Below, one piece after another: positions 50,917-61,746 of a stretch of 64,000 bases of DNA. Both the position numbers and the translations under genes were made by a program. The DNA lies in assembly GCA_947044365.1 (NCBI GenBank), contig OX345643.1, forward strand, positions 1,948,501-2,012,500, in the 5' to 3' direction. The notes under the pieces were generated by a model. It saw nothing but the letters and a program-made list of their open reading frames with translations, had not been told where the DNA came from and ran no database searches. Origin of the DNA: Petrosia ficiformis. Its lineage: Eukaryota; Porifera; Demospongiae; Haplosclerida; Petrosiidae. Numbering within the stretch: position 1 is the first letter of the stretch; every line of letters starts with the position of its first letter.

Positions 50917-53148
50917 ATGTGGCTGTTGATAGTAACCACTGTCTTTCTCTTGCCCTGTGCTCTTACTCAAACAGATAACAACTTGAAAGAACCGGTATAT
51001 CCCATAGGAGACATTAGATATTGCCCTACAACTAAGCTAGATGATGAAAACACTCCTCTGCTTCGTATGGATGTGCTACCAGGTCTTGGGTTTGACAACC
51101 TACGTAATGTGGATGTTGGACAAGTCTATGATTACAAGTACTCTACTTGTCAAACTTCCTCTGATGGACTCTACATTCTACCAGACAATGTCTACCTGAT
51201 TCCAATTCTCAACAGTGAAGTTGACTTTTTTGCTGAAGTATACGATCACTTCAGTGAATGGAAATCTCAAGTAGCAGCATCAATAAATGTACAGGCTAAA
51301 AGCTCCTTTGCAAAAATTAGTGGTAGCTTTTCTACTGACTACCAAAAAACCAAAACAAAAATGGTGAACAGTCAATCACGTGCTGCTCGAATTGGTCTAC
51401 GACATCACCTTTACTCTGTACACATCAATCCAGACACTCAGCTTAATCCATCCTTTAAGTCTCGTATATTGGATATTGCAGCAAATATACAGAACAATGA
51501 TACAAAATTAGCTGTTTATCTGACAGAACTACTAGTAAGAGATTATGGTACACATGTTGTGACAAGTGTGGAAGCCGGTGCAATATTATCTCAAACAACG
51601 TTTGTTTCTCAAGATTCTACTTCAACCAGTGAGAGTTCAAAACTCGATATTTCGGCTTCTGCTAGTGCTACCTTCTTCGCCTCAGTCAGTGTCAGCACAC
51701 ATTTCTCCAAATCAGAAAGCTCATCGGAGTCATTTACGAATGGTATGAGAAGTGCACATACAACAACTCATGGTGGTCCTCTGTACAAGCTAAGTAACTT
51801 TTCTTATGCTGATTGGGAGAATGGAATTTTAGACCATCTTGTAGCAATTGATCGTTCGGGGCAGCCATTATATACAGCTATTTCAACTTCCAATGTCCCA
51901 GAAATTCCCGATGTTCTATTAGTTGAGGTAAGTCAGTATATTTATAAAGCAGTGAGAAAGTATTATCAAGTTAATACACACCACGGCTGTACAAATCCTC
52001 AATCATCAAACTTTAATTTCCAAGCAAATATGGAAGATGGCTCGTGCAAGATGACTCAGCAGAATTATACATTTGGTGGTGTATATCAAACATGTGAATA
52101 CCATGAAGATTATGATGTTTGTGAACATATGAAAGCTTATCAGACTAATCCACTTATGTCTGACTACAGCTGCCCTGAAGGGTACACAAGCATTTTCTTG
52201 CACTCAGGCACTCTCACCAAAACAGTTCCAGTCACCAGTTGCCATAGGAAATGTGGATTCTGGTCTTGCCATGACGAATGCGTAACACCTTTAGTTTTGA
52301 AATCTGCAACATATAATGCTTATTGGTGTACTTTAGCTCCGGGATCAACTGCACCACCAGACTCTGGCTATATGTTTGGTGGAGCATACACATCTAAAGA
52401 ACAAAATCCAGTGACTGGATCAAAAACATGTCCAATGTTTTTCTATCCTCTCCACTTTGGTGAGGACATCGAAGTTTGTGTCAGCAATGATGAAAGAGGA
52501 CAAGATCATAGCATTCCATTTGGTGGTTTCCTGAGTTGTTTAAATGGGAATGCCTTAGCTGCCTCCAAATCACAATTTGAACAAGGAAACTATCCAAAAC
52601 AATGTCCTCCTCATTATAGTCAGTTCTTAGTAACAGTTGATCAAGACTGTATTGTCAACTATTGTTCTGACATACGATCCTTATTGGCTCAAGAACCTCA
52701 TCCTCCTAATTTACCACCATTCAAAATAAAAGCTGGGCTTTCTCTTAATGTGAGTGAAACATTGGTGATACAGGGTCCGTATGGAACAGTTTGGGTGAAA
52801 GGAAGTGATGGTCAATGGACTCAAGATGATAATGGACAAACTACAGGCCAAGAATATCTTGATAGTTTGTCTATCCAGACTGCAGTTGCTGCAAATAAAT
52901 CTGTTAAAGGACAACTGGCTGGAATAGTAGTTGGTACAATTATTGGTACTTTAGTGTTTGTCGTTTTTATTTTCATCATCGGATGTGGTGTGAATAAATT
53001 TCGAAAGCATAAGAAAAAAAAGCGATCATACATAGATCTTGAGAACACTAACAGAGATACATTTGGTGACAGTTTTGAGAATTCTGGTGAACAGAAGGGT
53101 CGCAATGATACCTTGATTCGTGAGCTCACTGCTAAAATTCAGAACTAA
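50917..53148 (+). CDS. MPEG1/perforin-2, paralogue b
   Basis: Uninterrupted 743-aa frame with the same plan as paralogue a: signal peptide, MACPF domain (DYGTHVVTSVEAG), P2 region, transmembrane helix and basic tail. Differences are concentrated. The first 125 residues and residues 285-385 are almost identical, while the first MACPF helical segment (RHHLY against RYHFY), residues about 388-465 and the tail differ. The tail carries an extra segment containing RDTFGDSFENSGEQK, which the pseudogene at 60235-60472 also has. The gene is convergent with the dispanin gene 1.27 kb downstream. No clear AATAAA was found near the stop. Confidence 0.95.
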   Translation: MWLLIVTTVFLLPCALTQTDNNLKEPVYPIGDIRYCPTTKLDDENTPLLRMDVLPGLGFDNLRNVDVGQVYDYKYSTCQTSSDGLYILPDNVYLIPILNSEVDFFAEVYDHFSEWKSQVAASINVQAKSSFAKISGSFSTDYQKTKTKMVNSQSRAARIGLRHHLYSVHINPDTQLNPSFKSRILDIAANIQNNDTKLAVYLTELLVRDYGTHVVTSVEAGAILSQTTFVSQDSTSTSESSKLDISASASATFFASVSVSTHFSKSESSSESFTNGMRSAHTTTHGGPLYKLSNFSYADWENGILDHLVAIDRSGQPLYTAISTSNVPEIPDVLLVEVSQYIYKAVRKYYQVNTHHGCTNPQSSNFNFQANMEDGSCKMTQQNYTFGGVYQTCEYHEDYDVCEHMKAYQTNPLMSDYSCPEGYTSIFLHSGTLTKTVPVTSCHRKCGFWSCHDECVTPLVLKSATYNAYWCTLAPGSTAPPDSGYMFGGAYTSKEQNPVTGSKTCPMFFYPLHFGEDIEVCVSNDERGQDHSIPFGGFLSCLNGNALAASKSQFEQGNYPKQCPPHYSQFLVTVDQDCIVNYCSDIRSLLAQEPHPPNLPPFKIKAGLSLNVSETLVIQGPYGTVWVKGSDGQWTQDDNGQTTGQEYLDSLSIQTAVAANKSVKGQLAGIVVGTIIGTLVFVVFIFIIGCGVNKFRKHKKKKRSYIDLENTNRDTFGDSFENSGEQKGRNDTLIRELTAKIQN

Positions 53149-54241
53149 ATCAAAGTCTGCATGCGTGCATGGATACTTTGACTTGATTATTATAAGTGCA
53201 TTCCTCCTGTTATAGATCATTGTCTAATTTCAGATCTGTTGTATTTGTTTCCTCTTTTGTAATACGTTAAGTTTGCATGTATACATGTGAGTATATTATG
53301 CACAATGCAATTTATATAGTGTTGTTTGTAGTTATAGACTGTTTTATAGTTTTAGTTTGCTCTTTTTTACAAGAGGTTTAGTTAGTTTTCAGCTAGTGTT
53401 GAAAAATTGTAGTTATTGAGAATCAGATTTGTCACACTGTGAAACAAAATTGTTAACACAAAGGTTAATACATGTACAGTTGCAAAGAATAGCATAAAAG
53501 TTTCTATTTCATATATAACTACATAATTATGCAGTTGCAATTATAGAGGTACACTAGATAGCTGACAAAGACTATCTGTGCATGAGATTATATATATATA
53601 TATATATAATATATTATATATATACTTCAAACATAATTGTTATTATAGTTTATGTTAAAATGTCAATTAAGATTGGTTTTTATGTATTTACACAAATTAG
53701 ATGCGTTAAACCCCATGTAAGTGTGGTCTATATATACACTGTAAAACTAAACTGGTTATTTTAACCCATATTTGGTCACAGGAGTATTATTATGCATGTG
53801 AGGTACATTCAATTATCTGTGGAGAACAAAGTTATTTGTTGACAAATTCCACGACTTTGTAATTATAATAACAAATAACAAATAACAGATTAAAACATTT
53901 GTGTATATAGATACACTGCAAAAAATAACATCATTACCTTTATTGGCCCCACCAGATGTATAATTCCACTTTAATGTAATTTAAACAGATGCAGTTGAAG
54001 CTCTTTTGATCGTTTCAAAGTGAATTTAGTACTCAGATTGGCATGAAAATGGAACTCCAAACATTATTATACATCGTACAGTATTTTGTAATACTACACT
54101 ACTATTTTTGTCTCAGAAAATTCAAATTAGAATCTTAATTAGTTTCATCATATCATCAGCGCTCATATTCTTTTACTCGATTCTATAATGTTTGGACAAT
54201 GTTATATTCAAAAGAAATAAAACATATCATGGGCATCACAT

Positions 54242-54252
54242 TTTATTTTATT
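54242..54252 (-). terminator. Probable poly(A) signal of dispanin A
   Basis: Overlapping AATAAA motifs on the minus strand, about 165 nt after the stop codon. The same site is kept in the duplicate at 61583-61592. Confidence 0.6.
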
Positions 54253-54414
54253 AGCACTTTCCGTTACAGATAATCAATCACAAAAATGTATAATATTACA
54301 GTTATAAATATTATTATATACATTTTCTGATTCAATGTATGAAGTTTGGAAAGGTATTACATATAATGTATCAAGTTACAATTATGAGAATGTAATAGAA
54401 ATAACCATCAGAAG

Positions 54415-56156
54415 TTACTTGTAGCAATAATAGCAGTTATAGTCTTCGTTGTAGTGGTTGTAGTCATAGTTATAGTATTTGTAGTGATAGTAGTAGTCGT
54501 TGTAGTAGTAGTTGTAGTAGTTGTAGTAATTGTAGGTGTCATTGTAGTCACTGCTTGAACTGCTACTGCTACGGGTAGTGATCACTGCCACTGATACAAT
54601 GATTAATATCAGAGTAATCACCCACCACACACACGCTGTAACATTGCAGATGAGAGCACCATTTCTCTTCTGTCTAGCCGCTGCTAGATCTCCTCGACGT
54701 TCTGCTTCATTGGCCTGAAAGTAAATAATTACTTCAAATGTAATGATACAAACAACACAGCTTGAATTAAGAAATGACTATAAATTATTACATATTGTTT
54801 GTATTGAAAAAATGTTTTGTGTACATATATAAATTACATACATATTATAATAATTACATAAATATATATTATATGTATAGTATATAGTATATACTAACAG
54901 GTCTTATATGCCCATAGTATGAATAATTCCCTTTGATGTTAGATGCTCTAATGAGGGATCTATTTAGTATAGTATGAACCAGGATTTATTTAGTATAGAT
55001 TCTCAGTTTATATAGTGGAAACTACAGACAAGTCTCACACAACCTGGGTTCATTTCCTAAGAAACAATTTGGTGGTAAATTGGCTATGAATATCGGCTTT
55101 GCCTTCGGGATCTAATAGTTGTATACCCTATATACAAGACACAAACTGAGGGACTTATATTTGATATTATAAACAATATGCCACTGATACAATGATTAAT
55201 ATCATCCAATAGAATCTCCCATTTATAGTTAATTCCTTTATCTCAAATCTGTTTAATCTCTTTTTATTTCTGAATCAATTTGCATTGTTTTATTTATCAT
55301 CTATTTGCACTGTTGTCAGCTGTGTAAAAAGGTCTATACCAATTTATAGCACTATGACACCTAACATCAAAGGTACTGTAAGTTCTATATTTTCACAATT
55401 TGTACCACATCCGGTTCCATATTTTCCAGATGCTATTCACAGCACTAGAAAACAACTCACTTACTCAGGTTTAGCACCAAGTAATTCATTCTTCTCTATT
55501 GCTGGCAACATCCATCAATTCAAACTACTATAATACATTTAAAGCACTGGTTTTGCTCAATATAGCACTGGGGTAGGGTCTTGAAGTCTCATACAGCACT
55601 CAACTACACCTTCTGCTGTATGAATGTCTCGACCCAACACCTTGTGCTATATTTCCCATACAGCACTCACACTGGTACACTAACTAAATTATATACACCT
55701 GCTTTGAGGTCTACATATAACCTATTAAAATATTATACTAAGCAAAGTTTAAAACGCTTTGTTACATCTAAGTTCTTACTGCAGATGCAAAGATGATTGC
55801 TGGAACAGTGCACAACAATAAGTACCAAGAACCACATATGAAACTTAGGATAGTCAGGACAACAGAAAGTGTAAAGAAATTGTCACCAGAACGGTGTGTT
55901 GTTCGTGTGTAGACAGCAGTAGGTTGTTGCTGCACTAAAACAACATTAGTACTCTGGGAGAGGAAGAAACAGAGAGAGAGAGAGAAAAAGAGAGAATTAA
56001 CTATCGCATTAACATGAAAATGAGTTAGATAATTGAGAACAGTTTTAAGATAAAGTTCTGATATAACAATAATCTATGGATGGAGAATAAAGAGACTTAC
56101 TGATTGTTGTTGAGGTAGAGCTTGTTGGTGTGCATAGTAAGGAGGAGGAGCATCAC
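54415..56156 (-). CDS. Dispanin/CD225 (IFITM-related) membrane protein, copy A
   Basis: Three in-frame exons are visible: 56156-56101, 55953-55780 and 54714-54415. The first encodes a Pro/Tyr/Gln-rich segment with a PPPY motif (DAPPPYYAHQQ). The second ends with a hydrophobic helix (LTILSFICGSWYLLL) and TVPAIIFASA. The third has ANEAERRGDLAAARRKRNGA, a second helix (VWWVITLILIIVSVAV), then a Ser run and a tail of Tyr/Asn repeats ending in CYYCYK. Two membrane segments with a GD..A linker between them are the CD225 pattern, as in IFITM and PRRT proteins that modify vesicle membranes. The start exon is not found; 56156 carries 2 nt of a split codon. A candidate first exon near 57496-57441 fits in phase but is unproven. 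Confidence 0.82.
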
Positions 56157-56511
56157 CTGTGAATATCAAAAAATCATGTGCTCAGCGAGCTAGCATAGAG
56201 GAAGCAACACACACCACAACACAAAATAACAAAAATAAATAAATAAAATGATGTACAAATGATGTAGAAATAGCTACAGAAAATTTAAAAGCTACAGTAG
56301 CTATATGTAGCACATTAACTATAATTATTGTTACAATGTGATGTGTTATTATTAAACGGTTTATTGCAAATGAATGGCTAAAGTACATAAATGAATTGCT
56401 CTGTTAGAGTTCTACCTAGGAGGTTTATATTTGAGGAAGTTTGCATTGATCCCACAAATGTAGTGTTACCATTCAGCTGTACTTTACCAACTCCCTTCCA
56501 TACCAAATAAA

Positions 56512-56548
56512 TGTTTTGTGCAAGAAGATAACTTCTTGCACAAACACA
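56512..56548. repeat. Foldback (hairpin) element, short version
   Basis: Left arm tgttttgtgcaagaag, loop ataa, right arm cttcttgcacaaacaca. The duplicate at 63789-63868 has much longer arms, so this copy is decayed or the other has been restored by conversion. Confidence 0.75.
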
Positions 56549-56819
56549 TACGATCTCTTACCAAGGGAAACATTCCTAATAAAGGGAAACATTCCTAATA
56601 AAACGGGAGGTACGTCTTGGTCTATTAAAGTTTTTAATGAATGGAGACGTGTTATAGAAAAAGTGAAAAGAAATCAATGAAAATTTATTCCAGGCACACC
56701 AGTGTCACCACTACACTTGGAGAGGACAAGTTATAGGATTGTGGAATCTTTGAAATAAATAACCCAAACACATTGCAAAGAACTATTTTTTTCCAAACAT
56801 TCATTTATTATTATAGATT

Positions 56820-57100
56820 TATTGCTGATCATGTGACCTTTGGCCAATCAGAATGCTGATAATGCATCACATGATTGAACATTAAATCGCACTTATGTGT
56901 GCAAAAAGTTTGTTATTGCACACTTTGCTCACCTCTACTAACAAAGCAGCTCCAGCAACAGTGGAAGTTCACCAGATCGTCAATAAATCACTTATAACGC
57001 ACTTGACAGTTGCATTGTGTGTTTCAATGCAGCACTTGGGCAGTCAATAAAGGTCTCATTTACATTACGCACTCACATTTGGCTCGTGCATTATGTACAT
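56820..57100. repeat. R6 dispersed repeat, copy 2
   Basis: Shares gatcatgtgacctttggcca, aatgcatcacatgattgaac and ggctcgtgcattatg with 50297-50568, about 85 percent alike by eye. No ORF. Confidence 0.75.
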
Positions 57101-57880
57101 TTGTGGTACATTAAAACACATAATCACAGTAAAGTGTTTTATAACTATTACATATATTACCAAGATTAATAATAATTTCTCATTTCCTTTAAGTGATATC
57201 TGATAATTCCTATAGGAGATATATATCATGAAGGCAGTGCTTTTTATCTAATAGCTTCCTAGTGTTATCCCACCAGACTAGTGTTTAATGGTAAGAGTTC
57301 AATTGAAATTATTATACAATAGAGACATGTAATTAATAATACTTAAATACTTCATGCATAACTAAATCATAATTTGTATAATAGCTACACAATTTATTAT
57401 ATTATGTATAATTACAGTTTTGAAATTCATACCTGGTTTACAGGACAAGACACTCCTGGAGAAACAGATTAATAGATTGAAAACCATGTTTGTGAAGAAA
57501 TGAATTGTATGTATTATATATATATAATTATTATATTTATAATATATATTATAATAATTATTATATAGTAGTACCACAGTACAATAAATATCTATTACAT
57601 AGAATGCCTGTATATAATAGTACCTCAATTTTGTAACATTCGATCTCACCTTCCATTCTTCTGTGATCTGATAGAGCAAAATATTTCGAGAGTTACCAGA
57701 AAGGGCTTAGTCTTTTATGCTTCGAAAATTCTAAAAATAAATAATAATTTGATTAGTCAATCATTAGAGGAGTGATCGATTACTATACCCAGCTAGCTAC
57801 TCGTGGAGAATAAAAAAACGATAGAAAATATAATTTGGCATAGATTGAATGTAGTCACAGGTGAAGGAAGACATATCTAG
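57101..57880. other. Intergenic stretch with a possible dispanin A first exon
   Basis: AT-rich. The minus strand between 57496 and 57441 reads a short frame ending in a gtatga donor whose phase matches dispanin exon 56156-56101. An alternative ATG near 57658 does not give the right phase. Nothing else is recognised. Confidence 0.3.
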
Positions 57881-57883
57881 TTT

Positions 57884-58348
57884 TTGTATTATATTGCCAT
57901 AGTTTTAATTGATAACTGTTCGATGCATATAATAATTAGGCCGATGCTATTGACACCTAAAATCCGGTTCCATTGTAACGCCACATGCATAGTATCTATT
58001 GACACCGGCCAGTGGCAAAGATGTTGGCTACTGCCACCTGTCGGTGCAAGTTTGAGCCACAAATCTTCTATTGCACCCGAAAAAGCACTGAAGGGAAAGG
58101 AAAATCATCTACTAAGGGTCTATAACAGCCAAAGGGTGGAGGATTACAACAGAAAACAAAGCGGCTTGAAGTATGCTGGTCAGTTAGCAGATGTATCTAA
58201 GTTCAGGTATACCTACTACAGTATGAGGTGTGCCCATTATGGAGATCCTCGTCCAAGGTCCAAAGGGATCAGGCCAGTTCAGAGGTGTTTTGCAATGGGC
58301 TGCCAGGCCAAGATTACTCTATCCTATAGCAGACTTCCTGATTCTTGA
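57884..58348 (+). pseudogene. Zinc-finger fragment, ZSWIM/FAR1 or MULE-transposase type
   Basis: A 154-codon frame ending in a stop. Its last third has a Cys-His-Cys pattern (YSMRCAHYGDPRPR, then KGIRPVQRCFAMGCQA) that resembles the N-terminal DNA-binding domain of ZSWIM3-like, FLYWCH and FAR1/MULE-derived proteins. No SWIM or transposase domain follows. Related sequence in opposite orientation bounds it (ttggctactgccacc near 58025, ggtggcaatagccac near 58450), as expected of a transposon remnant. The first third of the frame has no recognisable domain. The family assignment is tentative. Confidence 0.45.
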
Positions 58349-58449
58349 GATAGTCAGTAGCAATAGCTGTATAATCTTGAGCACCAGCCTTTGTCGGTTC
58401 ACTCGGTTGCAACAATTTCTATTGGCTTTAGCGCCACTTTGATTTCGGT

Positions 58450-59030
58450 GGCAATAGCCACAGCGTAATTATCATAGGTTACGTTAATTAATTATTAATT
58501 TTTATTCTTATTTGTAGTTACAGTATACCGGTACTAGACTAGTCTTTCATTATTATTGCCTGTTCGTGTTTGTCTGTTTGTAAACAAATACTCAAACATC
58601 CTCATTCCCATGCAATGCTCACTGCATGCACACAGAGCCGCAGATTGAGACCCATAATGATCACTACAATAGAATTCTTGTGCCCGCTCATAATGAGTTG
58701 CTCAGTCAAAAACTTAAGAGGTGAATTATAATTATACAGACTGTACCTTTTTCAGTTACTCACAATATATTATATAATTCCAATTGACTATTCTCATTTA
58801 TTATTTAATTATCAGAGAGTACGGTAGAGATGGGCAAGGAAAAAAATAGCTGCACATACATTTTAATTACAAGTGATGAGCTGAAATCTCTGTGAAAATT
58901 TTAGAGTACACTATGGTTTGATACTTTTGGCAGAAAACCGACAATTTTATTATGAATGCATGCAAGTGTATATACTGAAACAAATTTAATAAACAGGAGT
59001 GTTGTATAATTATAGTTAAGCGTCGTGCCG
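58450..59030. other. Intergenic sequence with no recognised feature
   Basis: AT-rich; it has a short echo of the 46.38-kb motif (tcagagagtacggtag). No exon or element ends seen. Confidence 0.4.
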
Positions 59031-59033
59031 GGT

Positions 59034-59215
59034 CCGGGGGGCTCGGTCAATTATTAAATGGGCGTGGCGCGTAAACGAACGCAATCTCGAGCTCTACAGA
59101 CCAGCAGAAAGAAAGCCGTAGAAACTGGAACTAATATGTAGCTAGTAGCTATTGTACCTGAAATATATTCCTAAAGTTCAACAAGGTCCTTTAAAAGGCA
59201 AACAGAGTAGACAAT
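59034..59215 (-). mobile_element. MITE family M1, copy E (fragment)
   Basis: Reverse copy of the GC-rich interior: ggggggctcggtcaatta, then ggcgtggcgcgtaaacg and gagctctacagaccagcag. Both terminal motifs are missing. Confidence 0.7.
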
Positions 59216-59744
59216 CATGCAATAATTAATACCACAATTAGACAACGTATTTACTGTTAATAAGTCAATATCCAAAAGAACCTCATATATATATTAATTT
59301 TAACATAGTTGAAGGGGTGGGTGTATGAGGGGGAATATGTGCCTTGTTTGTAACACCATACATGTGCTTTGGCGATACACAGCAAAAAGGATATGCATTG
59401 ATGATTGTGGTGAGTGGTGTCTTATTATATTTATTTATAATTATTATATGTAATTAACTCATATCCTGCCTATGATGACATGCTTCAAAAGACAGACACA
59501 GGATACGAACACCTTTTGGCCTTGTACTTCATTATCTAAATTAGCATACACAGCACATAACACAGAATATGAAGATATAGGTATACACATAGTATATACA
59601 TGTGTATTCTTTGCTGGCTATTGTGATGAAAGCATTTGTGCAATTTTAATACTAAAAATTTTAATTATATATATACAAATTGTTCACTTACAGCACCTAT
59701 ATACTAATTATGTGTTTTGTGAAGAAAATAAATCTAATATAGTA
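59216..59744. other. Intergenic sequence before the second duplicated block
   Basis: AT-rich with one (AT) patch. The short frame at 59472-59783 overlaps repeat R5 and shows no family features. Confidence 0.4.
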
Positions 59745-59850
59745 CTGACCTCGTCAGTTACTTTTTTCATAGTAGCTATATAATAGTATTAGTGCACTAT
59801 TATTATAAATATAAAGCAGTTTTCATCATGTGATAAACATTGCTATGATA
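59745..59850 (-). repeat. R5 dispersed repeat, copy 4 (inverted), left edge of the second block
   Basis: Matches 49890-50015 (tagtgcactattattataaa, gcagttttcatcatgtgata). Its position at the same relative place shows that the duplicated block starts near here. Confidence 0.75.
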
Positions 59851-60234
59851 TTGAATTTCATATATAGTAATGTGACTTGGATATTTTTGTAAAGTAAGTT
59901 GTGCAAAATAAACAGTTTCAATATAAAGACTATTGATTTTTATAACATTTAAATTTCTTATCATGTGTTTTGAGCATGCTACAAAAAGCTATGAGATATA
60001 GATGAGTGAAAATGTACTTATCTAATGATACTATGGACGATAATTTCATGATCAAGTACATACCATAACCAACATAATAATCATAATTATTATTATAGTG
60101 ATGGTACCTTAACACCTCACTTATGTACTACAATAATTTGTTGATATTGCATGTCTACTACTACTTCCTGTGGAGTACAGCATTGTTCATGTTAACCTGA
60201 TAGACAGCTTAATATCTATATTTATATTAATATA

Positions 60235-60472
60235 TCAACTGGCTGGAATAGTAGTGGGTACAATTATTGGTACTTTAGTGTTTGTCGTTTTTATTTTCAT
60301 CATTGGATGTGGTGTGAATAAATTTCGAAATCATAAGAAAAAAAAAGCGAACATATATACATCTTGAGAACACTAACAGAGATACATTTGGTGACAGTTT
60401 TGAGAATTCTGGTGAACAGACGGGTCGCAATGATACCTTGATTCGTGAGCTCACTGCTAAAATTCAGAACTA
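60235..60472 (+). pseudogene. MPEG1 pseudogene, C-terminal stub
   Basis: Matches only the end of MPEG1b (from about 52906): the transmembrane segment, basic tail and final residues. The signal peptide, MACPF and P2 regions are missing. Upstream flank equivalent to 50570-50645 is joined directly to this stub, so about 2.26 kb has been deleted. An extra A in the poly-A stretch near 60340 shifts the tail frame and leads to an early stop at 60365. No splice acceptor is evident at the junction. It keeps the tail insert of MPEG1b, so it derives from that copy. Confidence 0.92.
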
Positions 60473-60856
60473 AATCAAAGTGTGCATGGGTGCATGGATA
60501 CTTTGACTTAAATATTATAAGTGCATTCCTCCTGTTATAGATCATTGTCTTATTCTAGATCTGTTGTATTTGTTTCCTCTTTTGTAATACGTAAGTTTGC
60601 ATGTATACATGTGAGTATATTATGCACAATGCAATTTATATAGTACTTTTTTTACAAGAGGTTTAGTAAGTTTTCAGCTAGTGTTGAAAAATTGTAGTTA
60701 TTGAGAATCAGATTTGTCACACTGTGAAACGAAATTCTTAAAACAAAGGTTAATACATGTACAGTTGCAAAGAATAGCATAAACGTTTTGATTTAGTTTG
60801 TTTTATGCAGTTGCAATTATAGATTTACACTAGATAGCTGACTATTTGTGCATGAG

Positions 60857-60858
<2 letters not shown>

Positions 60859-60900
<42 letters not shown>
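60859..60900. repeat. (AT)n microsatellite, longer than its duplicate
   Basis: About 42 bp here against about 20 bp plus a broken remainder at 53587-53622, the equivalent place in the first block. Confidence 0.93.
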
Positions 60901-60901
<1 letters not shown>

Positions 60902-61582
60902 TTCAAACATAATTATAGTATATAGTAATTAGGTACTATTTGTTATTATAGTTTATGGTTAAAATGTTCATTCAGATAGGTTTTTATGTATTTACACAAA
61001 TCAGAGTGTGGGCAAAGAGTCTACATGTGTTAAACCCCATGTAAGCGTGGTCTACACCGTAAACATGAACTGGTCATTTTAACCCTTATTTGGTCACAGG
61101 AGTTTCAATACTGTATTGATAATAAATATTTGCTTGTGAGGTATAAATTATTGTATTCAATTATCTGTGAACAAAGTTATTTGTTGACAACTTCCATGAC
61201 TTTGTTCTTATAATAACAAATTACAAATAACAAATTAAAGCATTTGTGTATATAGATACACTGCAAAAAATAACATCATTACCTTTATTGGCCCCACCAG
61301 ATGTATAATTCCACTTTAATGTAATTTATCTTTTGATCATTTCAAAGTGAATTTAGTATGAAATATTTGGTCCTCAGATTGGTATGAAAATGGAACTCCA
61401 AACATTTTTATACATCGTGCAGTATTTTGTAATACTACACTACTATTTTTGTCTCAGAAAATTCAAATTAGAATCTTAATTAGTTTCATCATATCATCAG
61501 CGCTCATATTCTTTTACTCGATTCTATAATGTTTGGACAATGTTATATTCAAAAGAAATAAAACATATCATGGGCATCACAT

Positions 61583-61592
61583 TTTATTTTAT
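61583..61592 (-). terminator. Probable poly(A) signal of dispanin B
   Basis: Overlapping minus-strand AATAAA motifs about 160 nt after the stop, identical in place to those of dispanin A. Confidence 0.6.
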
Positions 61593-61746
61593 TAGCACTT
61601 TCCGTTACAGATAATCAATCACAAAAATATATAATAATATATTATTATATACATTTTTTGATTCAATGTATGATGTTCGGAAAGGTATTACATATAACAT
61701 ATCAAGTTACAATTAAAGAGAATGTAATAGAAATAACCATCAGAAG

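Noticed and set aside
55285..55796. Plus-strand frames of 71-82 codons in the dispanin A intron
   Set aside because: Absent or broken in the duplicate block, no domain, and antisense to a supported gene.
60170..60367. 65-codon frame with a transmembrane segment as a new small gene
   Set aside because: The membrane part is the MPEG1b end; the start comes from upstream flank joined by deletion, and the tail is frameshifted.
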